Below are positions 44,128-53,457 of a DNA stretch of 64,000 bases, one piece after another. The translations under genes and the position numbers were made by a program. The stretch lies in assembly GCF_020731285.1 (NCBI RefSeq), contig NZ_JAJFOW010000010.1:93010-157009 (forward strand), in the 5' to 3' direction. Positions within the stretch are counted from its first letter, which is position 1, and every line of letters begins with the position of its first letter. Origin of the DNA: Cohnella baijiui. GTDB lineage: Bacteria > Bacillota > Bacilli > Paenibacillales > Paenibacillaceae. Under the pieces are notes generated by a model, which had not been told where the DNA came from, searched no databases, and saw only the letters and a program-made list of their open reading frames with translations.

Positions 44128-45693
44128 TTACTTTTTGCTGGCCAAGTAGGCGTCGATTTGCTTTTGCGTCTCGGCGATGATGCGGTCGAGCCCGTTTCCT
44201 TTCTGCTTTTCGATATAGTCCGCCACCGCTTGATCGACGTCTTTGACGATGCCGAATTCGATCGGCTTGCTGAATTCCTCGGATGCCTGGTCGCGCTTCG
44301 CCAGCTCGTTTTTCATCGCGTCCTCGGCGATGAACAAGCCGTCGATCGGCGAGTTGACGTTCATCGGCTCGCTGGCGAATTCCGCTTCTTTCACCCAGAA
44401 GTCCTTCGGGTACGTCATCGTCGGCCGCATGAACTGCGGCTTCCAGAATGCCCACTGGCCGCCCCACTCCATGTAGTTGCTCGTCGTCGTCTGCATGCCC
44501 TGCGGGTATATCGCCTTGTCGCCGTCGAGAACGTACGTCTTGCCTTCGATGCCGTATTGAAGCAGGTCGTACAGCTTCTGGTCGGTCTCCACCATATCCA
44601 GGAAGCGCAGGACGCGGTCCGGATGTTTGGAGTTGCGGTTAATCGCGACGACGTTCGCGAGCGCCGTCCGGTTAACCTGCTTCTTGTCCGGATAGAGCAG
44701 CGACATTTGCTGCTTGTACGAAGGGTCCGCGAAGCCGGGATCGGCGTTCGCCCATTCGTGCGACGTCACGGTAAAGAGCGTCTTGCCGTTGCGCCATTGG
44801 GCGGCGCCGTCTTCCTTGTCGATCATCGCGTCGCGGTTGATCAGCTTGTCGTCGTACCACGTTTTGGCGCGGACGGCGGCTTCCTTGTAGAACGGCTGCT
44901 GCTCGACCGACTGCACGGTAATCTTCGGATCGTTCAGGTAAAATCCGAGTCCGTGGAAATTCAGGTCCACCCACTCGTCGCGGATCATGTAGATCGAAAG
45001 CGGGTTCGTGCGGGACAGCTTCTCGTTCGGATACGCTTTCTTCAAATCGCGCAGCAGCTTGTCGACGTCCTCGATCGTCTTGATCGAATCCGGCGGCACC
45101 GTGATGCCCGCCTTCTCCGCGAGATCCGAGCGCCAGCCCGCGAACAGCCGCTGGTTCATCTTCATCGTCCACGGCAGGCCGACCACTTGGCCGTTTACCG
45201 TCGCGGCCGACAGCGTGCCCTGCTCTTCGTACTTGTTGGCCAGATTCGGCGCGTACTTCGGCAGCAGGTCATTCAAAGCCATGTAGGAGCCTTTGGCGGC
45301 CATCTGCTTGTACGAGAGCCAGTCGCCGTCGAAGTTCATGTCCCAGTTGTCGCCCGAGGCGGCCATGACCAGCATTTTGTCCTTGAAGTCGCCAAACGGG
45401 ATGAAGTTGACGTTGAACTTGACGTTCAGCCCCTTGGACTTGACGTAGTCGCTGATCGCGGACCACACTTCGTCGGTCGCCGCCTTCTTGTCCCCGCCGA
45501 AGTAAAACTTCAGCGTGGCCTCTTCCTCGCCGGCCGCGGACGGCGATGCCGAAGCGCCCGCGGAGGCCGGTCCGGTCGGACCGGCGTCCCCGCTCGACCG
45601 GGCGCCGTCGTTGCCGCCGCAAGCCGAGAGCGCGGCGCCGAGGAGCATCGTGCCGGCGAGCAGCAGCGGAATGCGGAGCTTGCCTTTTATCAT
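44128..45693 (-). CDS. LplA-type sugar-binding lipoprotein
   Basis: Lipoprotein of 521 residues, ATG 45693 after GGGAGGGG. Lipobox LSACGGNDG, an Ala/Ser/Pro-rich linker, then the long LplA-type fold (ATLKFYFGGDKKAATDEVWS, LPWTMKMNQRLFAGWRSDLA, LLQYGIEGKTYVLDG, and C-terminal GLDRIIAETQKQIDAYLASK). It is third in the operon with the permeases at 46670 and 45752. It precedes the SLH gene by 123 bp, which links this importer to surface glycan capture. Confidence 0.9.
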   Translation of the reverse strand: MIKGKLRIPLLLAGTMLLGAALSACGGNDGARSSGDAGPTGPASAGASASPSAAGEEEATLKFYFGGDKKAATDEVWSAISDYVKSKGLNVKFNVNFIPFGDFKDKMLVMAASGDNWDMNFDGDWLSYKQMAAKGSYMALNDLLPKYAPNLANKYEEQGTLSAATVNGQVVGLPWTMKMNQRLFAGWRSDLAEKAGITVPPDSIKTIEDVDKLLRDLKKAYPNEKLSRTNPLSIYMIRDEWVDLNFHGLGFYLNDPKITVQSVEQQPFYKEAAVRAKTWYDDKLINRDAMIDKEDGAAQWRNGKTLFTVTSHEWANADPGFADPSYKQQMSLLYPDKKQVNRTALANVVAINRNSKHPDRVLRFLDMVETDQKLYDLLQYGIEGKTYVLDGDKAIYPQGMQTTTSNYMEWGGQWAFWKPQFMRPTMTYPKDFWVKEAEFASEPMNVNSPIDGLFIAEDAMKNELAKRDQASEEFSKPIEFGIVKDVDQAVADYIEKQKGNGLDRIIAETQKQIDAYLASKK

Positions 45694-45751
45694 CGGATCC
45701 CCTCCCCTGTTGGTTCGAAATGTATCCTATAACAGCCTGTGGCTGAGATAG

Positions 45752-46636
45752 TCATCCTTTGACGGCGCCGACCATGAGCCCCTGCACGAAGTACCGCTGC
45801 AAAAACGGGTACAGGAACACGATCGGCCCGATCGTCACGACCGTCAGCGCCATTTTCATCGATTCGGAAGGGATCTGGTTGGAGATGCGCTGCATGGCGG
45901 CCGCGTTGCTGGAGCTCTTCAGAAACTCCACGTTGGAGATCAGCGTCCGCAGGAGCAGCTGCAGCGGCTGCAGCTCCTGCTTGTCGACGAACATGAGGCC
46001 GAGGAACCAATCGTTCCAATATCCCAGCGCCACGAACAAGCCGACGGTCGCGAGCACGGGCTTGGCCAGCGGGACGATCAGCTGCCAGTAGATCCGAAAT
46101 TCGCCGGCGCCGTCCATCTTGGCCGACTCGTGGAGGTCTTCCGGCATCGAGAGCATGAAGTTGCGGATGAGGAACATGTTGAAGGCGTTGGCGAGCGGCG
46201 GGAGGATCATCGCCCAGAGCGTATCCTTCAGATCCAGGTACCGGACGCAAATGATGTACCACGGGACGAGTCCGCCGTTGAAAAGCATCGTGACGATGAC
46301 GTAAATCGAGAGGATATTGCGGTATTTGAACGACCGCCGGGCCATGACGTAGGCGCCCATGCTGGTCACGACAAGCGACAGAATCGTGCCGACGACGGTC
46401 ACCGTAACGCTGATCCCGTAGGCGTCGACGATCCGGTTCGAACCGAGGAACAGGATGCGGTACGAATCCAGGGTGAGGTGCCTCGGAAGCAGCGCGTACC
46501 CGTGGTCGACGATGTCCTTCTCGGTGCTGAGCGAGCCCGAGACGACCATCAGAAACGGAAACAGGCAAGCCAGACTGAACAGGGCGACGAGCGCCGCGAC
46601 CGTCCATCGGCCGATCGAGAATGGGCGGATCGACAT
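45752..46636 (-). CDS. Carbohydrate ABC transporter permease (YtcP/LplC type)
   Basis: Integral membrane protein of 294 residues, ATG 46636 after AGGAGGTTCGG. TM1 is TVAALVALFSLACLFPFLMV. The ATPase-contact loop is ESAKMDGAGEFRIYWQLIVP, and the C-terminus FLYPFLQRYFVQGLMVGAVKG is typical. It forms a pair with the 46670-47596 permease. Confidence 0.93.
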   Translation of the reverse strand: MSIRPFSIGRWTVAALVALFSLACLFPFLMVVSGSLSTEKDIVDHGYALLPRHLTLDSYRILFLGSNRIVDAYGISVTVTVVGTILSLVVTSMGAYVMARRSFKYRNILSIYVIVTMLFNGGLVPWYIICVRYLDLKDTLWAMILPPLANAFNMFLIRNFMLSMPEDLHESAKMDGAGEFRIYWQLIVPLAKPVLATVGLFVALGYWNDWFLGLMFVDKQELQPLQLLLRTLISNVEFLKSSSNAAAMQRISNQIPSESMKMALTVVTIGPIVFLYPFLQRYFVQGLMVGAVKG

Positions 46637-46669
46637 CTCTCCGAACCTCCTAACCGATCCTAGCGGGAA

Positions 46670-47596
46670 TTAGAAGATGGCCGAGTCGCGGTCGAAGCGG
46701 CGGGCCAGGTAATTGCTGCCGAGCACGAGGACGAAAGCGACGACCGACTGGATGAATCCGGCGGCCGAAGCCATGCCGATGTCCCCTGACTTGCGCAAGC
46801 TGCGGTAGACAAGCGTATCGATGACGTCCGTCGTCGGGTACAGGAGCGTCGCGTCGCCGACCATGGCGTAAAACATGCCGAAGTCCGCGTTCATGATGCG
46901 GCCGATCGCAAGCAGCGTCAGAATCATGACGGTCGGCTTGAGCATCGGCAGGCTGATGTAGCGGATCTGCTGCCAGCGCGTGGCGCCGTCGATCGAAGCG
47001 GCTTCGTAGTAGGCGTTGTCTACGTTGGTCAAGGCGGCCAGATAGATGATCGTGCCGTACCCGGTCACCTTCCACCGAAGCGCCAGCGTCAGGATGAGCG
47101 GCCAGAGGCCGGGCAGGCTGTAGAAGTCGACCGCCTCCAAGCCGAGCGATACGAGCAGGCGGTTGATCGCGCCGCTCTCGTAATTCAGCAGGTTGTAGGT
47201 GAAAACGCCGACGACGATCCAGGAGATGAAGAAAGGCAGAAAGGTGAGCGATTGCGCGACGCGCTTGAAGATCTTGTTGCGGAGCTCGTTCAGCAGCAGC
47301 GCGAGTCCCACTTCGAACAGGAGGCCGACGGCGATGAACAGCGCGTTCAGGAGAATGGTGTTGCGGATGGCGCGGAAAGCGACCGAAGACGAAAACAGGT
47401 AGTCGAAGTTGTTCAGCAGCGGGTGCATCCAGTCGCTTCCGAAAATCCCTTTGCTGAAGTCGAAGTTTTTGAACGCGATGACCAGCCCCGCCAGCGGCAA
47501 GTAATTGAACACGAGGAGCAGCGCGGCGACGGGCAGGAACATGAGCAGCAGCGTCCGGTTGCGGTACAGCTCTCGGAGGACTCCGTCCGATTTCAT
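46670..47596 (-). CDS. Sugar ABC transporter permease (YteP/LplB type)
   Basis: Integral membrane protein of 308 residues, ATG 47596 after GGGAGGGGAAACGAC. TM1 is LLLMFLPVAALLLVFNYLP. The EAA-type loop is EAASIDGATRWQQIRYISLP, and the C-terminus RRFDRDSAIF is family-typical. It is the first gene of a three-gene importer (permease, permease, binding protein). No ATPase is local; the ATPase of the operon at 60277 or a genomic MsmX could serve it. Confidence 0.92.
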   Translation of the reverse strand: MKSDGVLRELYRNRTLLLMFLPVAALLLVFNYLPLAGLVIAFKNFDFSKGIFGSDWMHPLLNNFDYLFSSSVAFRAIRNTILLNALFIAVGLLFEVGLALLLNELRNKIFKRVAQSLTFLPFFISWIVVGVFTYNLLNYESGAINRLLVSLGLEAVDFYSLPGLWPLILTLALRWKVTGYGTIIYLAALTNVDNAYYEAASIDGATRWQQIRYISLPMLKPTVMILTLLAIGRIMNADFGMFYAMVGDATLLYPTTDVIDTLVYRSLRKSGDIGMASAAGFIQSVVAFVLVLGSNYLARRFDRDSAIF

Positions 47597-47745
47597 GTCG
47601 TTTCCCCTCCCTCGTTCGGGATACTTTCATCATAATGGGAGGCCGCAAAGGCCGCCATGAGCCAACCTTATCCTTTGCAGTACAAGATTAGCCTGTCGCG
47701 ACTGGCCCCCAAGGCGGATCTCTTCCCGCCCCTCCCCCGAACATG

Positions 47746-47779
47746 GCGAAGAGCGGGAGGCCTCCCTCCCGCTCTTCGC
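47746..47779 (-). terminator. Strong hairpin after the binding-protein gene (no T-run)
   Basis: GCGAAGAGCGGGAGG pairs perfectly with CCTCCCGCTCTTCGC around a 4-base loop, directly after the stop at 47787. Without a U-tract it may act as a terminator aided by Rho or as an mRNA 3' stabiliser. Confidence 0.65.
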
Positions 47780-47786
47780 TTTGCGC

Positions 47787-49160
47787 TTATTTGAGCGATT
47801 CCCGAACCTCGAGCGTCCGCTTGTTCCACTTCTCCGTTTCCGGGATGATCCGGTTGATGTCGGCGCCTCCGAACACGATGTCGTTCATGATGTTGTTCCA
47901 GTTGTATTCGGACCAAGCGGGGATCGTCGCGCCGGGCTGGATTTTGGCGTTTTCCTTGGCCATCTTGACGGCGGCGATGTTTTTGCCCTTCCACATCGGC
48001 GACTCGTCGTAGTACGCGGTCAGCTCGGGATCGACGACGGACGCGTTGGCGCCTTGGTCGATTTTCCACTTCTGCGCTTCCTTGGAGAATTGGTAGCTGA
48101 TCCAGAGGAACGCTTCCTCCTTGTGCTTGGAGCCGCTCAGCAGCGACAGCGGGCCGTAGATGCTGTAGCCCGGCTGGCTCACCTTGCCGCGCGGGAACGG
48201 CAGGACGTCCCAATCGAACTTCGCGTTCGCTTTCAAGGTCGGCAGCACCCAGTCGCCGCCGATCGCGAAGCCGGTTTTGCCGTTGATGAATTCGCGCGTC
48301 ACGTCGCCCGAAGCTTTGGCGGCGTCGTAGCTCTGCATGGAGCCGTCCTTCGTGACGAACTCGGTCAGCCAGCGCACGTCGTTCATGACGTCCGGCGTGT
48401 TCATCACGCTCTGGGTCAGGTCTTCGTTCATGTACTGCAGATTCGCGGCGTGGCCGTCCGCGATCGCTTTCGTGTTCAGCAGGCGCATCTGGAATTCGGG
48501 CTGCGTCGTGAGCCCGTATTCGCCCGCGTCCTTATCCGTCAGCTTTTTCGCGATCTCCCGGAAGTCGTCGTACGTCCAGTCGTTGGACGGCATGTCGACG
48601 CCGTGCTTGGCCATCAGGTCCTTGTTTACCAAAATCCACATCGGGACGTCGACGAACGGGACCGCCAGCTTTTTGCCTTTGAACACCATCGTGTCGAAGA
48701 AGCCTTCGGGCAGCGTTACGCTTTGGAACGTCGGATCCTTGTCGATGTAGGGCGTCAGATCCTCGACGAGCCCGTTCTGCTCGAACGAGATCAGATCCTG
48801 GTCGATCCAGGTCAAGTCCGCAGGCGTGCCCGCCGCTTCGAGCGACGCGATGATCTCCATGATCGGCTTGCCGTTGACCGGCACCTGCTCGACCGTGATC
48901 CACGGGTACTTCTCGTGAAACATTTTGTACAGCTCCGTGTACGAATCGGACCACGAGATCAGCTTGATCGTGACCGGATCGTGCTTCTCCTCCGACGCCG
49001 ACGCGCTGGCCGATGCGCTAGACGACGCGGTGGGCGATGGGCTGGCCGAGCCGGACGGGCTGGCGTTGCCGCCGTTGTTGCCGCCTCCGCAGGCGGAAAG
49101 TACGAGAGACATGGCGAGCACGCTGCCGGTCCAGCCTGCCCAAGTTTTTTTGTTTTTCAT
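47787..49160 (-). CDS. Family-1 sugar-binding lipoprotein
   Basis: Lipoprotein of 457 residues, ATG 49160 after GGGGAGG. Lipobox LSACGGGNN, a Ser/Ala-rich linker, then a family-1 binding fold (VTIKLISWSDSYTELYKMFH, LTWIDQDLISFEQNGLVEDL, GKTGFAIGGDWVLPTLK, SLLSGSKHKEEAFLWISYQF). It lies 201 bp downstream of the eight-gene operon and is probably the soluble partner of the permease pair at 49362-51235, which has no other binding gene beside it. It ends with a strong hairpin. Confidence 0.9.
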   Translation of the reverse strand: MKNKKTWAGWTGSVLAMSLVLSACGGGNNGGNASPSGSASPSPTASSSASASASASEEKHDPVTIKLISWSDSYTELYKMFHEKYPWITVEQVPVNGKPIMEIIASLEAAGTPADLTWIDQDLISFEQNGLVEDLTPYIDKDPTFQSVTLPEGFFDTMVFKGKKLAVPFVDVPMWILVNKDLMAKHGVDMPSNDWTYDDFREIAKKLTDKDAGEYGLTTQPEFQMRLLNTKAIADGHAANLQYMNEDLTQSVMNTPDVMNDVRWLTEFVTKDGSMQSYDAAKASGDVTREFINGKTGFAIGGDWVLPTLKANAKFDWDVLPFPRGKVSQPGYSIYGPLSLLSGSKHKEEAFLWISYQFSKEAQKWKIDQGANASVVDPELTAYYDESPMWKGKNIAAVKMAKENAKIQPGATIPAWSEYNWNNIMNDIVFGGADINRIIPETEKWNKRTLEVRESLK

Positions 49161-49361
49161 GCGTTCGAGTCCTCCCCAATGGCATCATAATGGTAAATTT
49201 ATTGCCGTTCCTGCCGTTCGAGCCGCCGCCGCGCGGGCGTGCGCGATGGCGCGGCGGGACGCGCCTGCCGGGCGATCCCTAAGTTCCTGCGCGTCGAATT
49301 CCGGGCTTCCTCGCCCCGGCATCCCTCCCTTCGAAGGCGGCCCGCGGCCGCCTCCGCGCGA

Positions 49362-50339
49362 TCATTCGACGATCCCCGTCCGTTCGATGCCGCTCACGAA
49401 CCACCGCTGCAGAAACATGAAGACGATAATCGGCGGCAGGATGATGAGGAAGGCCGCAGCCATTTTGGTCCCTTCGGTGATCGGATTTTTGACGATTTTC
49501 GTGTTGCCGAGAAGCGACGGGTTGAGCACGTCGTCCAGGCCGTCCAGACGGATCGACAGCGGGGTGAACGACTTGGCCAGAAACATCGACGGCTCGTAGT
49601 ACATGTTCCAGTACCAGATGAACGAAAACAGGAAGACGACGAGGCAGGCGGAGCGAGCAAGCGGCAGCATGATGCCGAAGAACAGCCGGACGACGGAGGC
49701 GCCGTCGAGCTTGGCCGCTTCCTCGAGGCTGGCCGGCTGCGCCCGGAAAAACTGCCGGAAGATCAGGATGAACAGCCCGGCCTTGAGCCCCTGGCCGAAA
49801 AGGGCCGGAATCAGGAAAACGAAAGGCGTGTTCAGCAAACCGAGCTTGCTGAAGATGACGTACAGCGGAATGATGACGATCTGCGGCGGGATCAGAAACG
49901 TCAGGATGACGAGCGCCGTCAGGAGACCTTTGAACGGCACCGCCAGCCGTGCCAGCGCGTAGCCGGTCATCGCGCAGACGAGCACCTGAACGAGCGAGCA
50001 GGAAATGGACAGCACCGCCGTGTTGCGCAGCGCGTCGGGGTACTGCAGCCCCTTCAGCGCTTTGGACAGATTGTCCCAAGTGACCTGTCGCGGGATCCAC
50101 TTGACCGTCGGGTCGAGCAGATCGCTCACGTTTTTGAGCGCCGTGCTGATCATGTACAGCAGCGGCTGCAGGTAGAGATAGGCGACGATCGAAAGCAGCA
50201 CGTAGAGGATGAGCTTCGCCAGCAACCCGTCGGACAGGCTGCGGCCGAGCACGATCATCTTGGCCTGCTGGGCCCTTCGGCTCCAGAGCAGGTCCCGGAG
50301 CCGGCCGCCTACCTTGCGGAACCAGAGCGCGGTATTCAA
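49362..50339 (-). CDS. Carbohydrate ABC transporter permease (MalG-like)
   Basis: Integral membrane protein of about 325 residues. I take TTG 50339 as the start: AAGGAGGG precedes it and it overlaps the upstream stop as TTGA. A roughly 40-residue cytoplasmic N-terminus precedes six TM segments (first about 43-62, LILYVLLSIVAYLYLQPLL). The ATPase loop is EEAAKLDGASVVRLFFGIMLP. It is the last gene of the eight-gene operon and partner of the 50336-51235 permease. Confidence 0.9.
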   Translation of the reverse strand: MNTALWFRKVGGRLRDLLWSRRAQQAKMIVLGRSLSDGLLAKLILYVLLSIVAYLYLQPLLYMISTALKNVSDLLDPTVKWIPRQVTWDNLSKALKGLQYPDALRNTAVLSISCSLVQVLVCAMTGYALARLAVPFKGLLTALVILTFLIPPQIVIIPLYVIFSKLGLLNTPFVFLIPALFGQGLKAGLFILIFRQFFRAQPASLEEAAKLDGASVVRLFFGIMLPLARSACLVVFLFSFIWYWNMYYEPSMFLAKSFTPLSIRLDGLDDVLNPSLLGNTKIVKNPITEGTKMAAAFLIILPPIIVFMFLQRWFVSGIERTGIVE

Positions 50340-51235
50340 GAGCGAACCCTCCTTGTCTTCATGCTTCGGTCGAACAGCCACAGCACCAAGGCGATCAGCA
50401 CGAACACGAAGCCGAAATAGATCCACGCCAGCGCGCTGGAGTAGCCGTAGCCCGTCTCGACCTTGAACATGTTGTCCTTGATGTGCTTCAGCACCGGGTT
50501 CAGCGGGAAGGTGAACAGGTCGATGATCGTGTAGAGCACGTTCAGGCTGATGAACGGCACGCAGGCCGGCAGCGTGATTTTCCAGAACGAATCCCAAGGC
50601 GACGCCCCGTCGATCCGGACGGCCTCGTAGATCGTCGGCGAGATCGTCTGAAAGCCTGCGATGAAGATCAGGATCTGCACGCCGGAGTACCAGAGGATAA
50701 GCACGACGCGGCCCAGCACCCCCATGACCGTCTTCGCGAATTCGCCGCCCACGTACTGGGTGACGAGCGGCTCCAGGTTATATTGGTCCAGGAACGGGAT
50801 GTCGCCCGCTCCCTGGACGAACAGCTCGGAGAGCACTTGGCCGGTCGCGAAAATGACGGGCAGGAAAAACAGCGCCCGGTACAGGAACCGCCCGGGAAAC
50901 CGCTGATTCAGCATGAGCGCGATCAGCAGGGCGAAGATGACGATGATCGGCACCATGAGCAGCATTTCCTGAAAGTAGGTGATGAGCTCGATCGGGAACA
51001 CGTTGTCCTTCAGAAACGCGTCGCGGAAGTTTCGAAAGCCCTGCCAATCGTACTTGAAGCCGCCCGGCACGACCTTGACCTGGTTGAACGACATGAAGAT
51101 CGACCAGCCGATCGGAATCGCGACGAACAGGCAGAACCCGACGATCCACGGCAGCATGAACGCGAGCCCCGTGCCGTACCGCTTCAGCTGAAAGAGGCGG
51201 GCTTGGCGTTTGGCGTCGTCTGCGGAAGATTTCAT
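50336..51235 (-). CDS. Sugar ABC transporter permease (MalF/UgpA-like)
   Basis: Integral membrane protein of about 299 residues. ATG 51235 overlaps the stop of the DUF5696 gene (ATGA), and GGAGG lies just upstream. TM1 is LAFMLPWIVGFCLFVAIPIG. The EAA-type loop is EAVRIDGASPWDSFWKITLP, and the C-terminus is WLFDRSMKTRRVRS. It is the second permease pair of the operon. A much longer in-frame extension exists but lies antisense-like within the DUF5696 gene and lacks support. Confidence 0.9.
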   Translation of the reverse strand: MKSSADDAKRQARLFQLKRYGTGLAFMLPWIVGFCLFVAIPIGWSIFMSFNQVKVVPGGFKYDWQGFRNFRDAFLKDNVFPIELITYFQEMLLMVPIIVIFALLIALMLNQRFPGRFLYRALFFLPVIFATGQVLSELFVQGAGDIPFLDQYNLEPLVTQYVGGEFAKTVMGVLGRVVLILWYSGVQILIFIAGFQTISPTIYEAVRIDGASPWDSFWKITLPACVPFISLNVLYTIIDLFTFPLNPVLKHIKDNMFKVETGYGYSSALAWIYFGFVFVLIALVLWLFDRSMKTRRVRS

Positions 51236-53457
51236 GCGCCGCCTCCTTTCTCCACCTTGAACGTCTTGGCGCCATAGTCCACGACGACCCGCGTCCCGTC
51301 CGCATACGTCGTGGCGTAGCGGTTCGCGGACAGCCGCTCGTGGTTCGTCATTTCCTGGGCGTAAAGCGGCGCGAGGCTGTCGAACTTGGCGTACTCGGCC
51401 GCGATGCGGTCCGCCCACTTGGCGTACTGGCTGCTGTACAGGAAGTTCGACGCCGTGTACTGCAGCTTGCGCGAATCGTCGTGCGTCAGGAAAAACGAAG
51501 GCGCGGCGCCGTACTCCACGGCTTTCAAAAATTCGGTATCCTCGTCGTCGCGCAGGTTGCCGTCGCCGAACGAATACGGCACGAAGCCGTGCAGTACGAT
51601 CGGGTAGAAAGGCACCGTCTCGTCGACCATGAAGTCGAAGCTGGACTCGTGCGGCAGATCGTCGATGTAGCCGACCTCGCCGATCGCGTAGGCGTTGCCG
51701 CGGTATACGGAGGCGGTGCCGAGCGTGCGCTTCGCGTAGTCCAGCAGCCCCTCGTACACCGAGATCGTATCCGAGCGGGTGGCGATGCGGTCGCCGGCGT
51801 AGTCGTGGAACACCCACTCGCCGATTTGGTTGAACAGGACCCCCGCCGCGCCGATGCCCTTCAGCTTGCGGATCGTATCGTAGGCCATCGCGACCGTCTT
51901 GGCGGGTTTGCTGATGAACCACCCCTCCTCGACGTACACGGTGCCGTCGATGCCTCGGACGCCGTCGTTTTTGCCGGATGCGGACGAGTGGTTGCCGTCG
52001 ATCCAGACGAAGTCGTCTTCGAAAAGGACGTCGATGCCTTTGGCCCGCATGTCGGAGACGAAGGAACGGGCGCCCGCCCCCCCGCCGAGCGACGGTTCGA
52101 TCGGGAATCGCTTATCCATCTTGTAGTCGCCCTGGTTCTGCCAGCCGTAATAGACGACGGTCGGCTTGGCGACGCCCCGCTTCAGCAGGTCGTTCATGAT
52201 GGAGGTCGCCTGGGCGAACGTCGTCGCGGCGACGTACTCGACGCGGTTGAAGGCGCTGCGGTAGTTGCCGCCCATCATCTTGATGTAGATCGGCGCGTGA
52301 TCGGACGGCTTGAGCGGCTCGCCGATTCGCCCGTTCGCCTTCAGGTAGGCGCGGTAGGACTTGGCCATGCCGACATAGCTCGCGTCCGCCTGACGGAGAA
52401 ACCGGTATTCGACCTCGCGGTCCGTGTCGAGCCGAACCTTCTGGATCGCCTTGAGCGGCGCGGCCAGCCGGCTCATCTGGTACAGATATTCCTCTCGGTA
52501 GATTTGGCTCGAGAAGATGTTGAAGTACGAGGATTTGAGACCCGGCGGGATCGCCGCCACGTTGGCCGAGTCGGCGCCGCGCGTCATCACCGCGAGATAG
52601 GCGTGTTCCCCCCGCTTGATGCCGAAGACGGGATAAGCGATGTCCTCCCTCCGCTCGCCGGAGCGGAACCAGTTGCCCATGTTCGTCACTTCCATGCCGT
52701 ACACTTGATGGATGTAGCCCCGGGAGAGGTCGGCCTGCTTGGTCCCGAAGTTGACGAGGCCGCCGGGGCCGTCCGGCACGAACAGATAGCCGTCCTCCTC
52801 CGGCTTGGCGGCGCCGAAGTACGGCAGCAGATCGAGCGAGAAGACGGCGGCCTCTCCTTCCTCCCGGATGCCGGCCGTCGGCATGCGCGCGCGGAGCCCG
52901 TCGGCCGTCAGCTCGTATTGGATGGCGAAGCCGAGCTGCTTGTCGGGAAAGTCGTAGGCGACTTGCAGGCCGGTCTCGGTCTTCGTCAGCGACGTCTTCG
53001 TTTTCGGGCTCTCCGCGTTCAGCGATTCGCGGATCGTCTGGTCGGCGCCCTGCGTCTTGACGAACGTCAGGACAAACGGAGACCGGAGGTTGGACAGCAG
53101 CTGACCTTTGACGGTCTCTTGCTTTAGCTGCTCCTCGGTCGGATTGCTGGTCCAGCGGTAGCCGTCCCGTTTGTCCACGAGGGCGATCTGGGTGTTGTCC
53201 GGCCGGATATAGAGCGCGTAGGTATCGTTCTCGAGCGCCAGCGCGAACCCGTCGGCGCCGGGCGCCGGCTGCCAGGCGGCGCCCTCGTAGAGGGCCGCGC
53301 GATCCTGATGCGGCTCGGGAATGCCCGCCTCCGCCAGCGCTTCGGCGGCGGTCGGCTCGCCTCCCCGCAGGAAGAAAAGCAGCGCCAGGAACAGGACGAC
53401 GATCGCGGCGGCGGACGCCAGCTTTACGCGAAGGGATAAGCGCCTGATGAAGTTAAT
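51232..53457 (-). CDS. Membrane-anchored DUF5696-family protein
   Basis: Extracytoplasmic protein of about 740 residues. The obvious start GTG 53178 would lose a clear N-terminal membrane anchor (AIVVLFLALLFFLRGG). The frame stays open upstream to a stop at 53466, with no ATG/GTG/TTG before the anchor. An ATT at 53457, nine bases after AGAGGTGA, is my best guess and overlaps the NHL gene end. The middle and C-terminus look like a beta domain plus a barrel-like glycosidase fold (PTVVYYGWQNQGDYKMDKRF, DVLFEDDFVWIDGNH, GAAGVLFNQIGEWVFHDY, FDFMVDETVPFYPIVLHG). The function is unknown; an extracellular glycan-active role is inferred from fold and context. Confidence 0.75.
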   Translation of the reverse strand: MNFIRRLSLRVKLASAAAIVVLFLALLFFLRGGEPTAAEALAEAGIPEPHQDRAALYEGAAWQPAPGADGFALALENDTYALYIRPDNTQIALVDKRDGYRWTSNPTEEQLKQETVKGQLLSNLRSPFVLTFVKTQGADQTIRESLNAESPKTKTSLTKTETGLQVAYDFPDKQLGFAIQYELTADGLRARMPTAGIREEGEAAVFSLDLLPYFGAAKPEEDGYLFVPDGPGGLVNFGTKQADLSRGYIHQVYGMEVTNMGNWFRSGERREDIAYPVFGIKRGEHAYLAVMTRGADSANVAAIPPGLKSSYFNIFSSQIYREEYLYQMSRLAAPLKAIQKVRLDTDREVEYRFLRQADASYVGMAKSYRAYLKANGRIGEPLKPSDHAPIYIKMMGGNYRSAFNRVEYVAATTFAQATSIMNDLLKRGVAKPTVVYYGWQNQGDYKMDKRFPIEPSLGGGAGARSFVSDMRAKGIDVLFEDDFVWIDGNHSSASGKNDGVRGIDGTVYVEEGWFISKPAKTVAMAYDTIRKLKGIGAAGVLFNQIGEWVFHDYAGDRIATRSDTISVYEGLLDYAKRTLGTASVYRGNAYAIGEVGYIDDLPHESSFDFMVDETVPFYPIVLHGFVPYSFGDGNLRDDEDTEFLKAVEYGAAPSFFLTHDDSRKLQYTASNFLYSSQYAKWADRIAAEYAKFDSLAPLYAQEMTNHERLSANRYATTYADGTRVVVDYGAKTFKVEKGGGA

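Noticed and set aside
50340..51922. Long N-terminal extensions of the permease frames
   Set aside because: The extensions lie within other genes, have no ribosome binding site and read as Arg-rich shadow sequence. Good starts exist at 50339 and 51235.
51385..53127. Plus-strand 595-codon ORF
   Set aside because: Antisense to the DUF5696 gene, without domains or ribosome binding site.
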